DNA of 64,000 nucleotides from assembly GCF_905475395.1 (NCBI RefSeq), contig NC_058338.1:13592935-13656934 (forward strand). Direction: 5' to 3'. The position numbers and the translations under genes are program-made. The notes under the pieces are model-generated. The model was not told the DNA's origin. It did no database searches and saw only the letters and a program-made list of their open reading frames with translations. Below are positions 13,160-27,164 of this stretch, piece after piece; position 1 is the stretch's first letter; each line of letters begins with the position of its first letter. This stretch comes from Chrysoperla carnea (lineage: Eukaryota; Arthropoda; Insecta; Neuroptera; Chrysopidae).

Positions 13160-16100
13160 ATGGAAGATAGCTCACCTGATTTAAGTTTAAAATTAAGACG
13201 TGGATCAAGTGATTCTCGAGATTCATTTTATATGGATTTTGCGCAAGGGATTGATTCAGATATTGAGGATATTGCAACCACGACATCAGGTGGTGCAATA
13301 CCGGAAATGGGGGATGTTACAACCGAATGTGATGTTACTACGGTTAGCCCATCAACAACCATACCACCAAATAAGGATGAGGAAGGGCCAAGGTAAGAAT
13401 CTGATAATAATGAAAGAAATAATGATACCAAGGATCTTATTATTGAGTTATTATTACATATGAAAATATTATTTATTATTGTTTAGAAATGGAAAAATAT
13501 TATTTATTATTATTAAAGATATTCCCAAAAAAATGAGTGTATGAAAATATTTGAGACTTACTTATGAAATATTGAGGGTGGATTCTGTTGGATATTTTTT
13601 AGATTTATACCATAACTACCAGATACCTGCCCGCTTTGCTGGATAATTTCTTCTTTAAAAACAAAGCACTTTATAGGCCTCACTTATTCTCTCTTTCTGT
13701 TCACAAATTTATGGATTTAAATTTTTTGGTGGGGAACTCTAACTTTTTTGAAAATGAAGTTTTGCCCATGATACTTTCTATAGGTTCAATCATTAGTTTA
13801 ACCTCATTTTTATACTTTTTGGATCAAAATTACCCCATTTACCAAGTTTCTTCAAATTCCAAAAAAAAATTGTTTTTGCGCTTTTCTCAATTTTTTCAAA
13901 GGTACGTACCCCTTAAAAAATTGAGACTTTTTTAAAATTCCAATTTTGATAAAACTTAGTATATAAGGTAATTTTGACCCAAAAAGTACAAAAATCGTGC
14001 ATTTGACGACTGGTCGAATAGTTTTTGAAATACGGACTAAAATCGATCCAAATATTGGGATATTTCAGAAAATCTGCATCCCATCATTAAATAAACCTGA
14101 TTTTTATACTTTTTGGATCAAAATAACCCTATCCACCGAGTTTCATCATATTCTGTAAATTTATATTGTTTTAATATTTTGTTCGAAGATAAATCAACTT
14201 GATGACAGTGATTTATTAAGCCGTTTAAGAATTAATTTACAATAGAATTAGAAGAAATATAAAACTGTGTTAAAATGTGATATTTTTTAGGATTTTGTAT
14301 ATAAATAGTTCTTTTAAAACGAAAAAGTTTTAATAAGAGCCAAGCTTTACTTTAGAGGGAAAGAACTGTGTTAATGATTGATTACTAGCAAAGAAAATGG
14401 TACTTTTTAGTTCCTTCATTATTATTTTGGGAATTTTTAGTTGTATTTAAAGTTGTATAAAGGAAATCAAATAGTAAAACTGTGTCATATATAGCGATAA
14501 GCAAAACCACTCTTGGTTTTAGGCTCAGAAGATCTTGCCCATGTTCCAAATTTTGTTAACAAAGTTTGTTTTCTGTATTAATTCCAGGACCAGGACTCCA
14601 CATTCTAGAAACTTATTAGAGCTAGGTTAATTTTGATGACAAATTTGAAAAGTATGACCCGAATTTAGTAGGATTACATACTTGGTTTATCAAAATTGGA
14701 TAAAATTTGGATGTGATAGAGCAAAATTAAATTTTTTGGATCTGATGACGTCATAAAGTTAAAAAATCCGATTGTTTTGATAACACAGGCAAATTTTATC
14801 CGATCTTATTGGAATTTTTTTTGAAATCCACTAATTTTGGGTCATTCTTTTCAGCTGTGATGTCAGTTTTTCCCTAACAATAATTTATGTGCTTGATTCC
14901 GGGACCAGGACTCCACATTCTTAAAACCTATTAGAGCTAGGTTAATTTTGATCACATATATGAAAAATATGACCCAAATTTAGTAGGATTACATACTTGG
15001 TTTATCAAAATTGGATAAAATTTGGATGTGATAGAGCAAAATTAAATTTTTTGGATTCCGATGACGTCATAAAGTTCAAAAATTCGATTTTTTTGATAAC
15101 ACCGGCAAATGTGATCCGATCTTATTGGAATTTTTTTTGAAACCCACTAATTTTGGGCTATTCTTTTCAGCTGTAATATCAGTTTTTCTCTAGCTATCAT
15201 TTATGTGCTTGATTCCGGGACCAGGGCTCCACATTCTTGAAACCTATTAGAGCTAGGTTAATTTTGATCACAAATTTGAAAAATATGACCCAAATTTAGT
15301 AGGATTACATACTTGGTTTATCAAAATTGGATAAAATTTGGATGTGATAGAGCAAAAATAAATTTTTTGGATTCTGATGACGTCATAAAGTTCAAAAATG
15401 CGATTTTTTTGATAACACCGGCAAATTTGATCCGATCTTATTGGAATTTTTTTTGAAACCCACTAATTTTGGGTCATTCTTTTCAGCTGTAATATCAGTT
15501 TTTCTCTAGCTATAATTTATGTGCTTGATTCCGGGACCAGGACTCCACATTCTTGAAACCTATTAGAGCTAGGTTAATTTTGATCACGAATTTGAAAAAT
15601 ATGACCCAAATTTAGTAGGATTACATACTTGGTTTATCAAAATTGGATAAAATTTGGATGTGATAGAGCAAAATTAAATTTTTTGGATTCTGATGACGTC
15701 ATAAAGTTCAAAAATCCGATTGCTTTGATAACACAGGCAAATGTGATCCGATCTTATTGAAATTTTTTTTGAAACCCATTAATTTTGGGCCCTTCTTTTC
15801 AGCTGTGATGTCAGTTTTTCGCTAGCTATCACTTATATCCTTAATTCCGCGACCAGACTCCACATTCTTGAAACCTATTAGAGCTAGGTTAATTTTGATC
15901 ACAAATTTGAAAAGTATGACCCAAATTTAGTAGGATTACATACTTGGTTTATCAAAATTGGATAAAATTTGGATGTGATAGAGCAAAATTAAATTTTTTG
16001 GATTCTGATGACGTCATAAAGTTCAAAAATCCGATTGCTTTGATAACACAGGCAAATGTGATCCGATCTTATTGAAATTTTTTTTGAAACCCATTAATTT

Positions 16101-19100
16101 TGGGCCCTTCTTTTCAGCTGTGATGTCAGTTTTTCGCTAGCTATCACTTATATCCTTAATTCCGCGACCAGACTCCAAATTCTAGAAACCTATTAGAGCT
16201 AGGTTAATTGTTAATGTGATATGACTCTCCTCAATTTTGCCTTTACTCTTATGTAAAATACTATCAGTATAAGAATTTTCATCAAAATCATTTGAGCCAA
16301 TCCCGATATATTTAAGGCGCAACCTATATAATTGCCACCAGCGCTATGTACCCTCGTTACGGCCCTGATTTAAAGGTCTGTTAAATAAATCGACAAATTT
16401 TTCATTGTTTCTGTGTTAAAATTTGCTTTAGAGATGTTTAGTCTCTTCAGTAAAATGAGTGGTCATATAATCCTCTATATCTGTTGGAAGAGATAATTCG
16501 AGAGAAAGAGTATGCGGAATAGGACCAGGTGATGAGCCATAATTTTTGTTTTGGAATAACATTTGACCTGAGAGATTGACCTAATATATGGACTTTACTA
16601 AATCTCCTATTAAAAGATTTAGATGGTTTTGGAAGTCTCACAATATAAAATTTCCTACTAAGTATCAAAAACGACAAGCACCTATCTGTTAATAAGTAGC
16701 ACAGAAGCTTTGATCTTTGAGACTAAAAAGAATTCTACTGAACCCTCATTTTATGTGACTTGATTAAACATTTAATCATATTTTCTTACATGAAAATATC
16801 GATTCGAATCAACAGTTTTAGTAACCTTTTTCGTTTATATAACATGAAAGCTTTATATGAAAGCTTTATATATTTTACTTGACTGCAGCTGTGAATGTAT
16901 AGATGCTATTAACTTCTATAATGAGAGTTGCATTTAAATTAAACAAATTAAGAGGCCATTAAGTTTCTCTAATCAATAACAGAGGTTTTTACTTCTCCGG
17001 GTGTTTGCTTTTCTTAAATTTGAGGTTATAGTGTAATAAACGTTGGAAATTTATCCACCAGCTTATTACTAACGCTGCGATTTTAAGGAAGTTCAAACCA
17101 AATAGAGTAACTTTTTTTATTTGGTCTGATAGAAAAAACATATTCTTGGTATAAACCTGCGATTATCGAAACATAATGAAGGCAGGAAGATTCTATTAAA
17201 TATGCAAAATTTTGCTTGATTACCAGAACGAATGTGGCTAAAAAGAATTTCTGGTTTTTTTTTTTGTCTAACTTGGTGCCGACGAATCCAATCCCTAATC
17301 TAAAGAAAGGATGTTCTAATGGGAAGGAGCTATCTTATAGGCAATGACGCAAAAGCTTAAAGTGTCTTTGACAAAACTACACCCTTGTTGGATGATTCTA
17401 CATGTTTCTACGGAAAAAAAATCTATGGTAGACGCCTTGCACGCTTTCAAAACAACCAGGGATTATCTATATTTCCGTACTGTATCTAATTAGTTTTAAA
17501 CGGCCATGGTTAAGTCTATTATTAGCCACACAAAATTTATGATTTCCAATGCTATATAAACAATTCCAGCACCCAAGGAGGATTTAACATACCTACATCT
17601 TACGGGATTCCTAGTAGTCTCAACCGAGAGGAATCTTAAAGACGATTTGCTGGTTCCTGTAGACTTTAATAAAGCAACGATTTCAGCGAATTAAATCATA
17701 TAAAGAGTATCCCTGGAAGGCCTGGAAAGAATAAATGATTTCAATTTTTCTTTTGATTATTTTCAAATGTATTGCGTTTCATTGTAAAAATACTGTGTTT
17801 CGTAATAAAAATAGAAAAATTTTTAAAACGGATAAAAATGTTTTGCTGTTTTTGGTAAATTTTGAAAATTTTGGATTAAGGTTCATGCAAACTTGATAAG
17901 CGCATACTTAATCAATTTTTTTGTAAAAGTATGCTAAATCTTCCGTCGGCACCATCTTGTTCCAATAAGCTTGGGAAAGTTATCATTTTTTTGTGCTAAA
18001 GAAACTTTTATCAGCTTGTAACTATGAAAAGCAATATTTGCAAAAATATATTCAGAGGTAGGTAGTATGCCTATGCACTTATGTATTCAAGAGAAATCTG
18101 TTGTTCAGTATCATTAAAGCTCTCGATATCAACTGATACAGCGTAACTATCTATATATAATTAGCGTCATACTAAAGTTTATTTTAGGTTTGCCATTAGA
18201 GAATCAATTAAACCTTTTTGAATAATGTAGGAATAATTGCATTTATAACGAATATAAAAGGACCTTCATCAATTTATCTGCAAAATTATAACAATTTAAT
18301 TTATTTTATGACTGTACACTCGTATTAAGAAACTGTGATCCAACTCGAAATGTACGAAGGCGCATTATTGTGGTCAATACAACCAAAAATCTAAGTTGCA
18401 TTTATTTGACATGTTGAAAAAGAAGTACTTTTACGCCTTATGATTTTGTTTCTCCTTATTATTAAGTCCAGTCGAAGTTGACTTCTCAGAAAAAGATTGT
18501 CTTCATTTTGATTTTATCCTTAAAATGAGACTTGGAAGTAATATTATCTTTTATAATGTAAATTATGTAACTCGTTTTGTTAAAGAATTGAAATCATCTA
18601 TCCAGCTCCCGTAATAAAAAATTACAGCTCCCGTAATAAAAATCTATCAATAGAGACCTTTTTTTAGTTTTAATTTCTTTATGCCTTAAAACCTGTAGAA
18701 TCGCGTTGGTTGTTCGGGGGAAGTTCTTCAGTTCGTCTTGAGTTCGTCTATAAGAACGTGAAATGGGTAAATTCATCAAAAAGCACTGTTCTTAATCACC
18801 AGAATATATCGTTACAAACAAACTTGCTTTATTTTGTTTAGGTACGAAAATTTACTGTAAAAATTGCTGTACAATGGTCGTCTCTTTTGAAGTTCAACCA
18901 CAAGTCTGTCTATAATGACTCGATATACTGTCATTCTGTAAAATGTCAATATCAACGGACTTATTTTTTGCATACTTACACAATTAACTTTATGTTGATT
19001 AAAAACTTTCACGCGCCAAGGTTAGGTTAGGTTATATTGGCTGTCCACGAAGGACACACTTAGGCTAAAGAGCCTATTGTGATACCATATATGTGTTTTC

Positions 19101-22100
19101 ACTTTTCCGCTGATAATTTCATTTATCAGCTCTTCAATTTCAATGGCTGAGTGCACCTCCTTCATGCATATACCATGCACTACACCATCCCATCACAACT
19201 ATTAATTAAATTAATTTTGTTGCGACGGCGGGAATCGAGCCCGCTACCCTAAGCATACCGCGGGTGGAATTGGTTACGCCTTAACCAATTGAGTTAATAG
19301 GGCGTTGTGATTACGAGAAGTTCGGCGTTCATTGTTCAAATACCTTTGGGTTCATTTTTGTTGAACAATAGTGTATATAAGTATGGTATCAGATCAAAAC
19401 TTTCCTGAATGACTTTTATCACTTACAATTCATATAAATAAATACACATGTATGTATCCATTTATGATTTATAAAATGGGGACTTAATATTTGATTGTAT
19501 AATTAAGTAATAGCTTTATTCCTATAATATTTTACATTCATTCATTCATTTATTTAGTCACAGCAGTAATTTGTGTTTGGTGTTGACTCTGATTTATTAT
19601 ATACAATATACCTACAATGCAGCAACAACTACAAAATTATTCATTGGGGGTTTCACTGTTTTTGTACTTGTATCGATACGAATGTTATTGTTATTGTTAG
19701 TATTGTCGCGGTCAAATTCATTAGGTATGTATGTATGTATGTATGTGTTTAGTTTTGTACAGTATTAAACACCGTTTAATCAACGTGGTTGTTTAAATCG
19801 ATTTATTTATAAACCTACAGGCTTATGTTTAAAAAAAACACGCGAATTCCAATAGTTGCACCCCTTTTCATCATATCATTCTATGTCCACAAAACGAGAG
19901 ATTATATTTTCATACAAATGGGAAAGTGATGTACCTTGGAGCACAATTAACTTTAAATATATGGTGAAGACGATGAGCTTTCTAGAAACGGTACAATATG
20001 CTGCCAAAGACAAGCTTCAATAAATCTCCGGGAATTCCATTCGCGAACTGCAAGTTGCACCTCAAAGAGGATATCTTAAAAAAGGCCAATCTTAGATGGA
20101 GAGGGAACGTATCTTGTGGTACTACAAGACAGATATGGTCTTAGTACAATCTTAGGCGTTTCGAAGATCTTATATCTCTTGCGGCTATTACAGGACCCTG
20201 GTTGCGCCTGACAGTATATCACGACTACTGCAGGAGCTGTCAGAGTGGTGAAGAGGAGGAGACAATGTCTCATCTTCTCTGTCACTGCCCAGCTCTTGCC
20301 ATGAGGAGATGGACTTACTTCAGATAGCCTCTCTTTGACGACCTCTCCGACGTAAAGTCCGTCAACGTCAAAGCACTCTTGCTGTTCTTAAACAGTTCCA
20401 AATGGTTCATGTAGTAGTGGCCCTAAATCCCTAAAAACTAAAAAGCCCTAAATCCCTAACAACATGTTCAAGCAATTAGTTTTCATGCGTATATGTGTGT
20501 AGCGAAATTTTTTCAAACGAAAAAATCATTCACATTTCCTTCATAGATTGTGCATTATACAGATTAGTAAATAATGCACATGAGCTTTGAAATTCAACCA
20601 ATAAATATGCAGTTAAGACCCCTGACCAGGGACCTTATTATTCGTCTTTCAAGTCTTTAAAGACTTTGATGTAATACACAAATCTACAGCAAAACCGAAT
20701 GTCAATGGAAAAAGATCTATGAATTGCAGGAAATCTATTCAGTTGTAGTAACATGTTTCAAATAATAGTTTAAAAATAAAATATTTCCCGTCTATATCTT
20801 ACGCCTTAAAAAATTTAATTATAAAAGGTAGGCACATTACAATTGCCAATGATCTAAGTACGAGTTGCATATCTTGTCAAAATTTGAACTTAATCAATGC
20901 GAAACTTTTTTAGTTTTTGAAGCATACGCAAACGAACCTAACATTTATATATAATTTTTCCTTTTTTGATGAACTATATTTTTTTCTTTTTTTGATAAAC
21001 TGTTTACAGTTGGCCATCAATTCCTCTAAATAATATGAGCGGTGGGAGTAGAGCATGTAGTAGTCGATTGGGTGGTGGTGACCCATTACTGCCATCACCA
21101 GCTTCCCCAACAGCAGTAATTGTATCACCAGAAACCTTAAGTCATCATTCATCATCGTCACCAGCACGACGTCCATTATCCTCAGCTGGTAGCACAACAC
21201 ATCATCATCAAAAGCAACAAAGTGGTAGCAACCGATTTAGTGGAATAAGCGTTGGTGGTGTCACGCCATCGTGTTCGCATCATCATGTGTCATTATCTTC
21301 ACCCATCAGGTAATTTCCTTTTACATGTATACAATTTACCCAAAACAAACTAGGTACTTTGGTAAATGAAAACGATGTACAAAATTAGGAAAGTTAAACT
21401 TGCTACTCTGGCAAATTAAGATCAAACAAAGTTCGTGCCTTATTTGTACGATACGTACTATAGTACGATGCTATCACTTTATAGATTTTCATACCCCATG
21501 GGTGTAAGCCTTAGTCCGCCATCTTATGCCAAGCTGACGTTCTTTCCTCTACGAAATTTTATAAACGGAGAGTTCTCATTCAATTGCCTGAAAATTTTTG
21601 AATTTTTGCTCGCCAAGAATAGGACACAATTCAAATAACCACATAATTGAATAATAACAAATTCAAAACTCATTTTTCCGATTTTATTAAGGCATTAATA
21701 TGCCCTATTCAGCTTCAATCCTTCTCCGTAACGAAGGTCTGTGGCAAAAATCAGGTTTGGAAACGAGTCTTATTCTACTCAGGGAATCTATTCATTTTGC
21801 TCGATAGATTCGGATATGATTTTAGTAGACTTTGGGATATTTTCATGAAAAATAGGTTTAATAAAACTTTAAATTCGAAAATAAATTTAATTTTAATTAA
21901 ATTTATTTTATTCTCATTCTACTGACTCGGTAAAAATATATCTTCTCACTAAAAGAGGTCAAATAAAAAAAGCTGTAAAAGGAATGAAATATACTTCGAT
22001 ATTTATTGTGATAAAATAAATTGTTTCTGGATGGGTAAATTGGTTTTTATTTCTTGAACCAATTTCTAAAGTACATAATAAACTTTACGATTATATGTCA

Positions 22101-25100
22101 ACTACAGATGTATGTATCTACAGTGTGTTAAAGATTCATATATGTATTGATATAATTGTTAATTCCATACACATGCGTGACACACCCTGTACATTGATTG
22201 GTTTCTTTATTTTACAGACAGCACGGTGACAGTAGCAATATAAGTAGTAGCCGTGGTGGAATGAATACAACGGATGAAGCGAGTAAAACAGGAAGGGATG
22301 CTGTAAGTCATCATCATCATACACGGCGTACACAACAAAAACAAAAAGCTGGCCCCCTTGCAATAGCACCCTTAAGTTTTCAACATCATCATGTTGGCGG
22401 TCTTCAACTTCCTGCACTAAGACGACCCTCTCGTGTTGAACGCCAGACTGAATGGAAACAACTTGGCGCGTAAGTTTTTATAGTTTTCTCTAACTCTACA
22501 TATCATTTTTTTTTTAGTCATTCGTTTGCTTCATTCTATCTCATCTTTATAACACTTATCTCTGTGACTCTTGTGTCTACTTTAAAACTTATACAGTCGT
22601 ATATAAATGAATGACACTTATTAATATACTGACTGTTCCTACAATTTTTTTACAGGATTGCAAATAATAAACCTTTCTTTCAGTTTTTTAAATTTGGAAT
22701 ATTCTGGGTGATTAGAAATAACTACCTAAATATAAAACGTTTTAAATGATCTTTAACACGTTTTCATTAGCTTGACCATGAAGTATCAATATAATGGTAC
22801 TTTTTAATTCAGTTTTCACTCCCAGTCATTTTTCCCATTTTTCCCATACCTTTTTTTATCGTTTATCGAAAGTAGGCATATCAATGAGTCAGTGAACCAA
22901 AACCGAACTCTATAAGGGTAGTTTTAAGAGAAACCGCAGTTAAAAATTTCGCTTTTTTCTAAATTTAAATTAAACAATCTCTAGATCTATCCGACCGATT
23001 TATCCGATTTTTCAATAGAATGCACAGTTTAGCCAGAAATCGCGTAAAACTATTTTCAACCCCTGAAAAACCCACTTCTTTCCAACTCGGATAGCTGGTG
23101 TCAATTTAATTTCTTTTTACTTTTTTACATGAGCTTGTTCGACAATTTTCCTGTCAGATTGGTGCAACCAATTTTGTTGGTTGTTGCTCAGACCCCATTT
23201 CTCCCAATTTGGTACAGATCTTTTTTACTGTATTCATATCATCTTCATTTAAATCTAGACTAACTGCGATTTTTTAAAGCAGGTTTTTTAAAGAGTTTCG
23301 AGCACTTAACTCGGGATTAAAGTATTCACTTAAATAACCTCATATTACCCCTTTATTTCTGAGAATGTTTTATATGGATTGCAATTATGGAATGCCCAAG
23401 CTCTAAAACTATTAAATATTAACCTTCGACACGGCGAACCTTATTTTTATTATTAAATGGCAATAAAAATGTTCTGCCGCGGTGGACTGATTTTCTGTTT
23501 ATGTAATTTTACAGTCAACAGTTTACTCGATATACAAAATTTATGATTTAGAAGATTTTTAAATCATGGTGGCATCCTGTACTTATTTTTTATTCTTTTT
23601 GTTTTGAATCTTTCGCTTTTTTACCTTTAGAAACAATTAAGTAATAAAGTGTAGATAGAAAATTGTTAATTTTCTTTTAATACCTTAAAACATGCTTGTC
23701 GAGTTTTTCACAAAGTATATTTACTCCCCTTTCGTTTTTAACTCAATGAATTGCATATCTATTCATTATTTCTGCACAAAGAGGCATAAAATTAAACATT
23801 TCAATCGTTACAGACTTTTGAAGAGATGTCAATGATAGTATATATCGCTGACTTTTTTCTTTGAATTTCAGTGATGCGTTAGCAACAACATTATCCGCTT
23901 TGTATGGGAAATTATTAGTTGTAATGGGAACTGCATTTCCAATGGCTGAAGTTATATCAACTTATATACCACCATCTTTTTATGAGGTATTTAAACATAT
24001 CAAAGTTTTTATTCTTAATAATTTTCGACATAAAACCTGGCTTGTTGATTTTCCATTAAGTTGAAATTGTTTAATAATATAATAATGTGTTGATATAATC
24101 AAGTATGTAAAACGTGAGTGACTAGTAAAACCATGCTTGTAGATATGCAGCTTACTAGCAACTCTTTGTTGGTTTAGTAAAGGGTAAACTTTTTATCAAT
24201 CTCTCCTATTTTGAAATTATAAAATTATAGGTCGATATGTCGACATCACCTACCAAATTTCTTCTCGAACTTTATACTGTCAAGAATTAGCAGGTGGCAA
24301 TGCATAAAAAATATCTATATTATTTTTATTGGAAATATAATGCATTTTTTACCATACCACTCGCCTGGTGAACGTTACACGCCTGCATCCCTCTTTGGTA
24401 TCTTCTGGACTCTCCTTATTTGTCTTACTCCTTCAATCTCGAAAGAAATTTAATCAAATAGGTGGTATCACAAATTTCAAAACAAAATAAGCCCCTATGC
24501 AAGTCAAAGTACCATGTAGAAAGCACCTAGAAATCAAATAGTATTTCTAACTTTTCTAATTTACTGTCGTAAAAAAGACTCTTATATAAATCAAATGTCC
24601 TGTAAATGAGATAAAGCTTCATATTCTTACATTCTAGTGTCTAGAATCGTTCATGGTTTCTAGAACGCCTACATTTAGCAGATACGATTATATCAACCAC
24701 GTGTAAGGTTTATCTTCAATTATAACTTAGGCTAATTCATTCAGGCTTTTTTCTATTTTAGTGGTATTATTTATATTTGTACATTGGAAGTATGTTGTTT
24801 CTATTATACATGTATACGATGCTATTAACGGAGAAAAAGAACAGGAAAAAAGCAAGTAAGTAATTCTAACGAATCCAGAATAGCATTTATGAAATGCTTA
24901 GGATTTAAGAAAATAATTTTAAGTGGAATTTTATCCTCCACAATTTTTATAATAAATGTAAACAAGCAAAAGAAACGAGATATTCTCATAAAACGACATT
25001 TGACCTTGGATATCTAAGGACGCTGGCCATATGTGACTTTTGAGACAACATTTATACTATCAAAATAAAGCTTTGTACAAGTATTTAGCTTCTTCCGTTA

Positions 25101-27064
25101 GATTCCGAGGTGAAATCCTGAGATGATTAGACTATTTAACAAAAAAAGGGAAAAATTACCGTATTAGTTAAAGGTATTAATACATTTAGTAAATGTAAGT
25201 ACAAATGTGTAAAATTTTTTTAGATTTTCTTTGAAATAGGCTATAAATTCCCTATGTTATCGGGTAAGTTTGAAAAAGAAAGAACCAGCAATTAAATTAA
25301 AAATTTTTTTAAGGAATGAAAAGTAATTTAGCAGCTAAAGAACTTTCAATTAGTGATAGTGGTGAAGAATCAGGCACAGCAACGTCCAGTAAACAATCCG
25401 ATGATTCCGGTAGTACAACCTCGGATAGTCGATATCGTGTCGCTGTGAATGCAACAAGACGATTATCATTTTTAATGACCCAACCTCACCAGTACCATTA
25501 TGGAAGCTTTTATTTACGAATGGGTGCAGTAGGTAATGGGTGACTTAAATTTGCATCTTAAGAAAAATTTGAATAAAAATTTTGTTCTTTTAGCTTTTGG
25601 AATTGGAAGTATGATCTATTCAGGTTTAGAATTTGGACAGTATTTTGAATTGGAACGGAATACAAAGTGTCATAATGTTATGTTAGCTTTAACGCCAGCA
25701 ACTCGAATGGCATTTATTTTTATACAAATGTATTTCATTTTCTTAACTAATGAGGTTTGTGTTTATTATCGATTTTGGATTTAGCGAAAAGTATTTATTT
25801 TTATTTGTTTGTAGCAAATGAAGGTTTATAAACATAAAATAACTGCCCGATTTGGATTGATGCATATGATTGGAACAAATTTATCAGTATGGTTAAATGT
25901 ACTCGTCCAAGAAACTAAACATGAAATTTTAACTTTCTACAATCCAGAAAATAATTCTTTACGAATATCACATCGGTTAGGTACGTAAAGTTTGGCTCTC
26001 GAAATGTTTCGCCTCTAAAAGAAAGTTCTTAAAAATTGTCATTTACAGGTTCCAAAGTCTTACATTTCAGTGGTCGTGAGGGTGGAGGCCATGGTCATGG
26101 CGAACAATTAGCATTAACTGCCACACATCATATAGTCGCACGAGGTTTAAAAGGCCCCCATGCAATATACGAATGTCGTCGTACAAACATAATTGGATCA
26201 TTGGTTCAAGATGCCTCACCATTTCTATTTCCTTGTACGATTGAGTACAGTTTAATCTGTGCAGCAATTCTGTACGTAATGTGGAAAAATATCAGTAAAC
26301 AACCAAAACAAATTAGTATCATCGATATTAAATCTACAAATGATGGTTTAGCTTATAAAAAATCACCCCATCACTATTCCGTAGATTGTGCTCGCGCACA
26401 TAAAGGTCTATTCGTTGGTATATTAATCCTAGTCTTAACAATTATATCGCTAATATTATTTTTTGTATTAATATCACGACCAGAATTTGTAAATTTAGCC
26501 GTAATGGAAGTGAATATTTGTGAGTTAACATTGTACGGTGTTAGTACATTGGCGAGCTTAATTGGTATGTTTCAAGTACGGGTACTTAAATACGATGGAG
26601 GTCGTAATTTGGAATTAGATAATATTTTATTAATTGGTGCCCAAACTGGGATGTTTATTTACAGTATGTTTACGATTATTGGTGGACAATTTACAATTGA
26701 AAAAAATACGATTTTAGTTGTAATAACAGCCCTAACGTCCTTAGTACAAACTACATTTCAAACGATGTTTATATTAGACGCATCACGACGCTCGTGTGTT
26801 ACACCAGATCAAATACGACGTAAACCAGGACGTGAAATTGTAACATTTTTATTGGTAACAAATTTAGCAATGTGGGCAATATCAACGTTAGAAAAATCTC
26901 GAGCAGAATCACACCCAATACAATTGCATTTTTATGGCTTATGGGCATGGACAATAATTACCCATGTGTCAATGCCTTTGGCAATATTTTATCGTTTTCA
27001 TTCGACTGTTTGTTTATGTGAAATTTGGAAGCGGGCCTATAAAATGAAGCCTACTTATATGTAA
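13160..27064 (+). CDS. Otop: Otopetrin proton channel (OtopLa-like)
   Basis: A multi-pass proton-selective channel of the plasma membrane; insect relatives act in acid sensing (family knowledge). Coding exons: 13160-13392, 21010-21309, 22218-22469, 23872-23986, 24762-24855, 25314-25532, 25594-25754, 25815-25980, 26049-27064. They total 2556 nt, or 851 aa, with every junction in frame. Residues 1 to about 261 are a cytosolic low-complexity tail rich in Ser and His (runs HHHH), with YMDFAQGIDSDIED and WPSIPLNN as recognisable islands. I count 12 hydrophobic helices, five before the last exon and seven within it, as expected for two otopetrin domains. Typical blocks are LYGKLLVVMGTAFPMAEVIS, FYLRMGAVAFGIGSMIYSGLE and MPLAIFYRFHSTVCL. 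A Ser/Asp-rich loop lies between helices 2 and 3. A possible AATAAA is at 27704-27709. Confidence 0.95.
13806..14160. repeat. Inverted and direct repeat cluster in otopetrin intron 1
   Basis: A block reading ACTTTTTGGATCAAAATTAC at about 13815 is repeated inverted at about 13968-13992 and again direct at about 14106. The phrase AAGTTT..TCAAA follows in both orientations. It lies just upstream of the 315-bp satellite, which carries a similar TTGGTTTATCAAAATTGG phrase, so the two may be related. No coding capacity. Confidence 0.6.
14585..16212. repeat. Satellite array, five units of about 315 bp
   Basis: Head-to-tail copies marked by GACTCCACATTCT at 14594, 14909, 15225, 15541, 15856 and (as GACTCCAAATTCT) 16171. 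Spacing is 315-316 bp, and a sixth unit is cut off after TTAGAGCTAGGTTAATT. Every unit contains CTTGGTTTATCAAAATTGG, a TGATGACGTCAT palindrome and TTTTCAGCTGT. Units 4 and 5 are nearly identical and share changes absent from units 1-3 (GGGCCCTTC, CGCGACC), which shows recent duplication. It sits in otopetrin intron 1. No frame stays open across units. Confidence 0.95.
16213..19018. other. Intron 1 sequence of otopetrin without recognised features
   Basis: AT-rich intronic DNA. The small frames at 16447-16677, 18594-18779 and 18812-19012 show no family resemblance, splice context or codon signal. I saw no tRNA or other RNA gene here. Confidence 0.4.
19020..19304 (-). mobile_element. tRNA-derived SINE, copy 1 (family A)
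   Basis: Read on the minus strand, it starts with a tRNA-like head: A-box TAACTCAATTGG and B-box GGCTCGATTCCC. A tRNA-unrelated body follows (GGTGTAGTGCATGGTATATG). The tail GGTATCACAA..GGCTC..TAGCCTAAGTGTGTCC..GGACAGCCA then ends in TAACC repeats. The tail matches the 3' end of LINE family 1 (8016-8355, 48155-48437). A second copy is at 35870-36149. I find no clear target-site duplication here. Confidence 0.82.
19723..19746. repeat. GTAT microsatellite
   Basis: About five tandem GTAT units within otopetrin intron 1. Simple sequence only. Confidence 0.8.
20066..20430 (+). mobile_element. Decayed non-LTR retrotransposon fragment (family 1, copy 2)
   Basis: Plus-strand remnant of the same LINE family as at 8016 and 48155. 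The translated block reads HDYCRSCQSG..ETMSHLLCHCPAL.MRRWTY, the zinc-knuckle region. A stop codon follows shortly after the WTY block and the frame is broken upstream, so it is dead. Sequence from about 19850 may be more of the same element but is too degraded to be sure. It ends near GTAGTGGCC without the TAACC tail. Confidence 0.8.
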
Positions 27065-27164
27065 AACACAATCAGTTAGATATTTAGTATAGTCTAAGCA
27101 ACAAGTTCAAATTGGTAAAATATAGAAATAATGTCCCACTTTCCGAAACTCCTGAAAGTTTATC

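Noticed and set aside
14585-16212. CRISPR-like or gene-family repeats
   Set aside because: Units are contiguous with no unique spacers and no open frame crosses them. The window is animal DNA, so a CRISPR array is not expected; this is a satellite.
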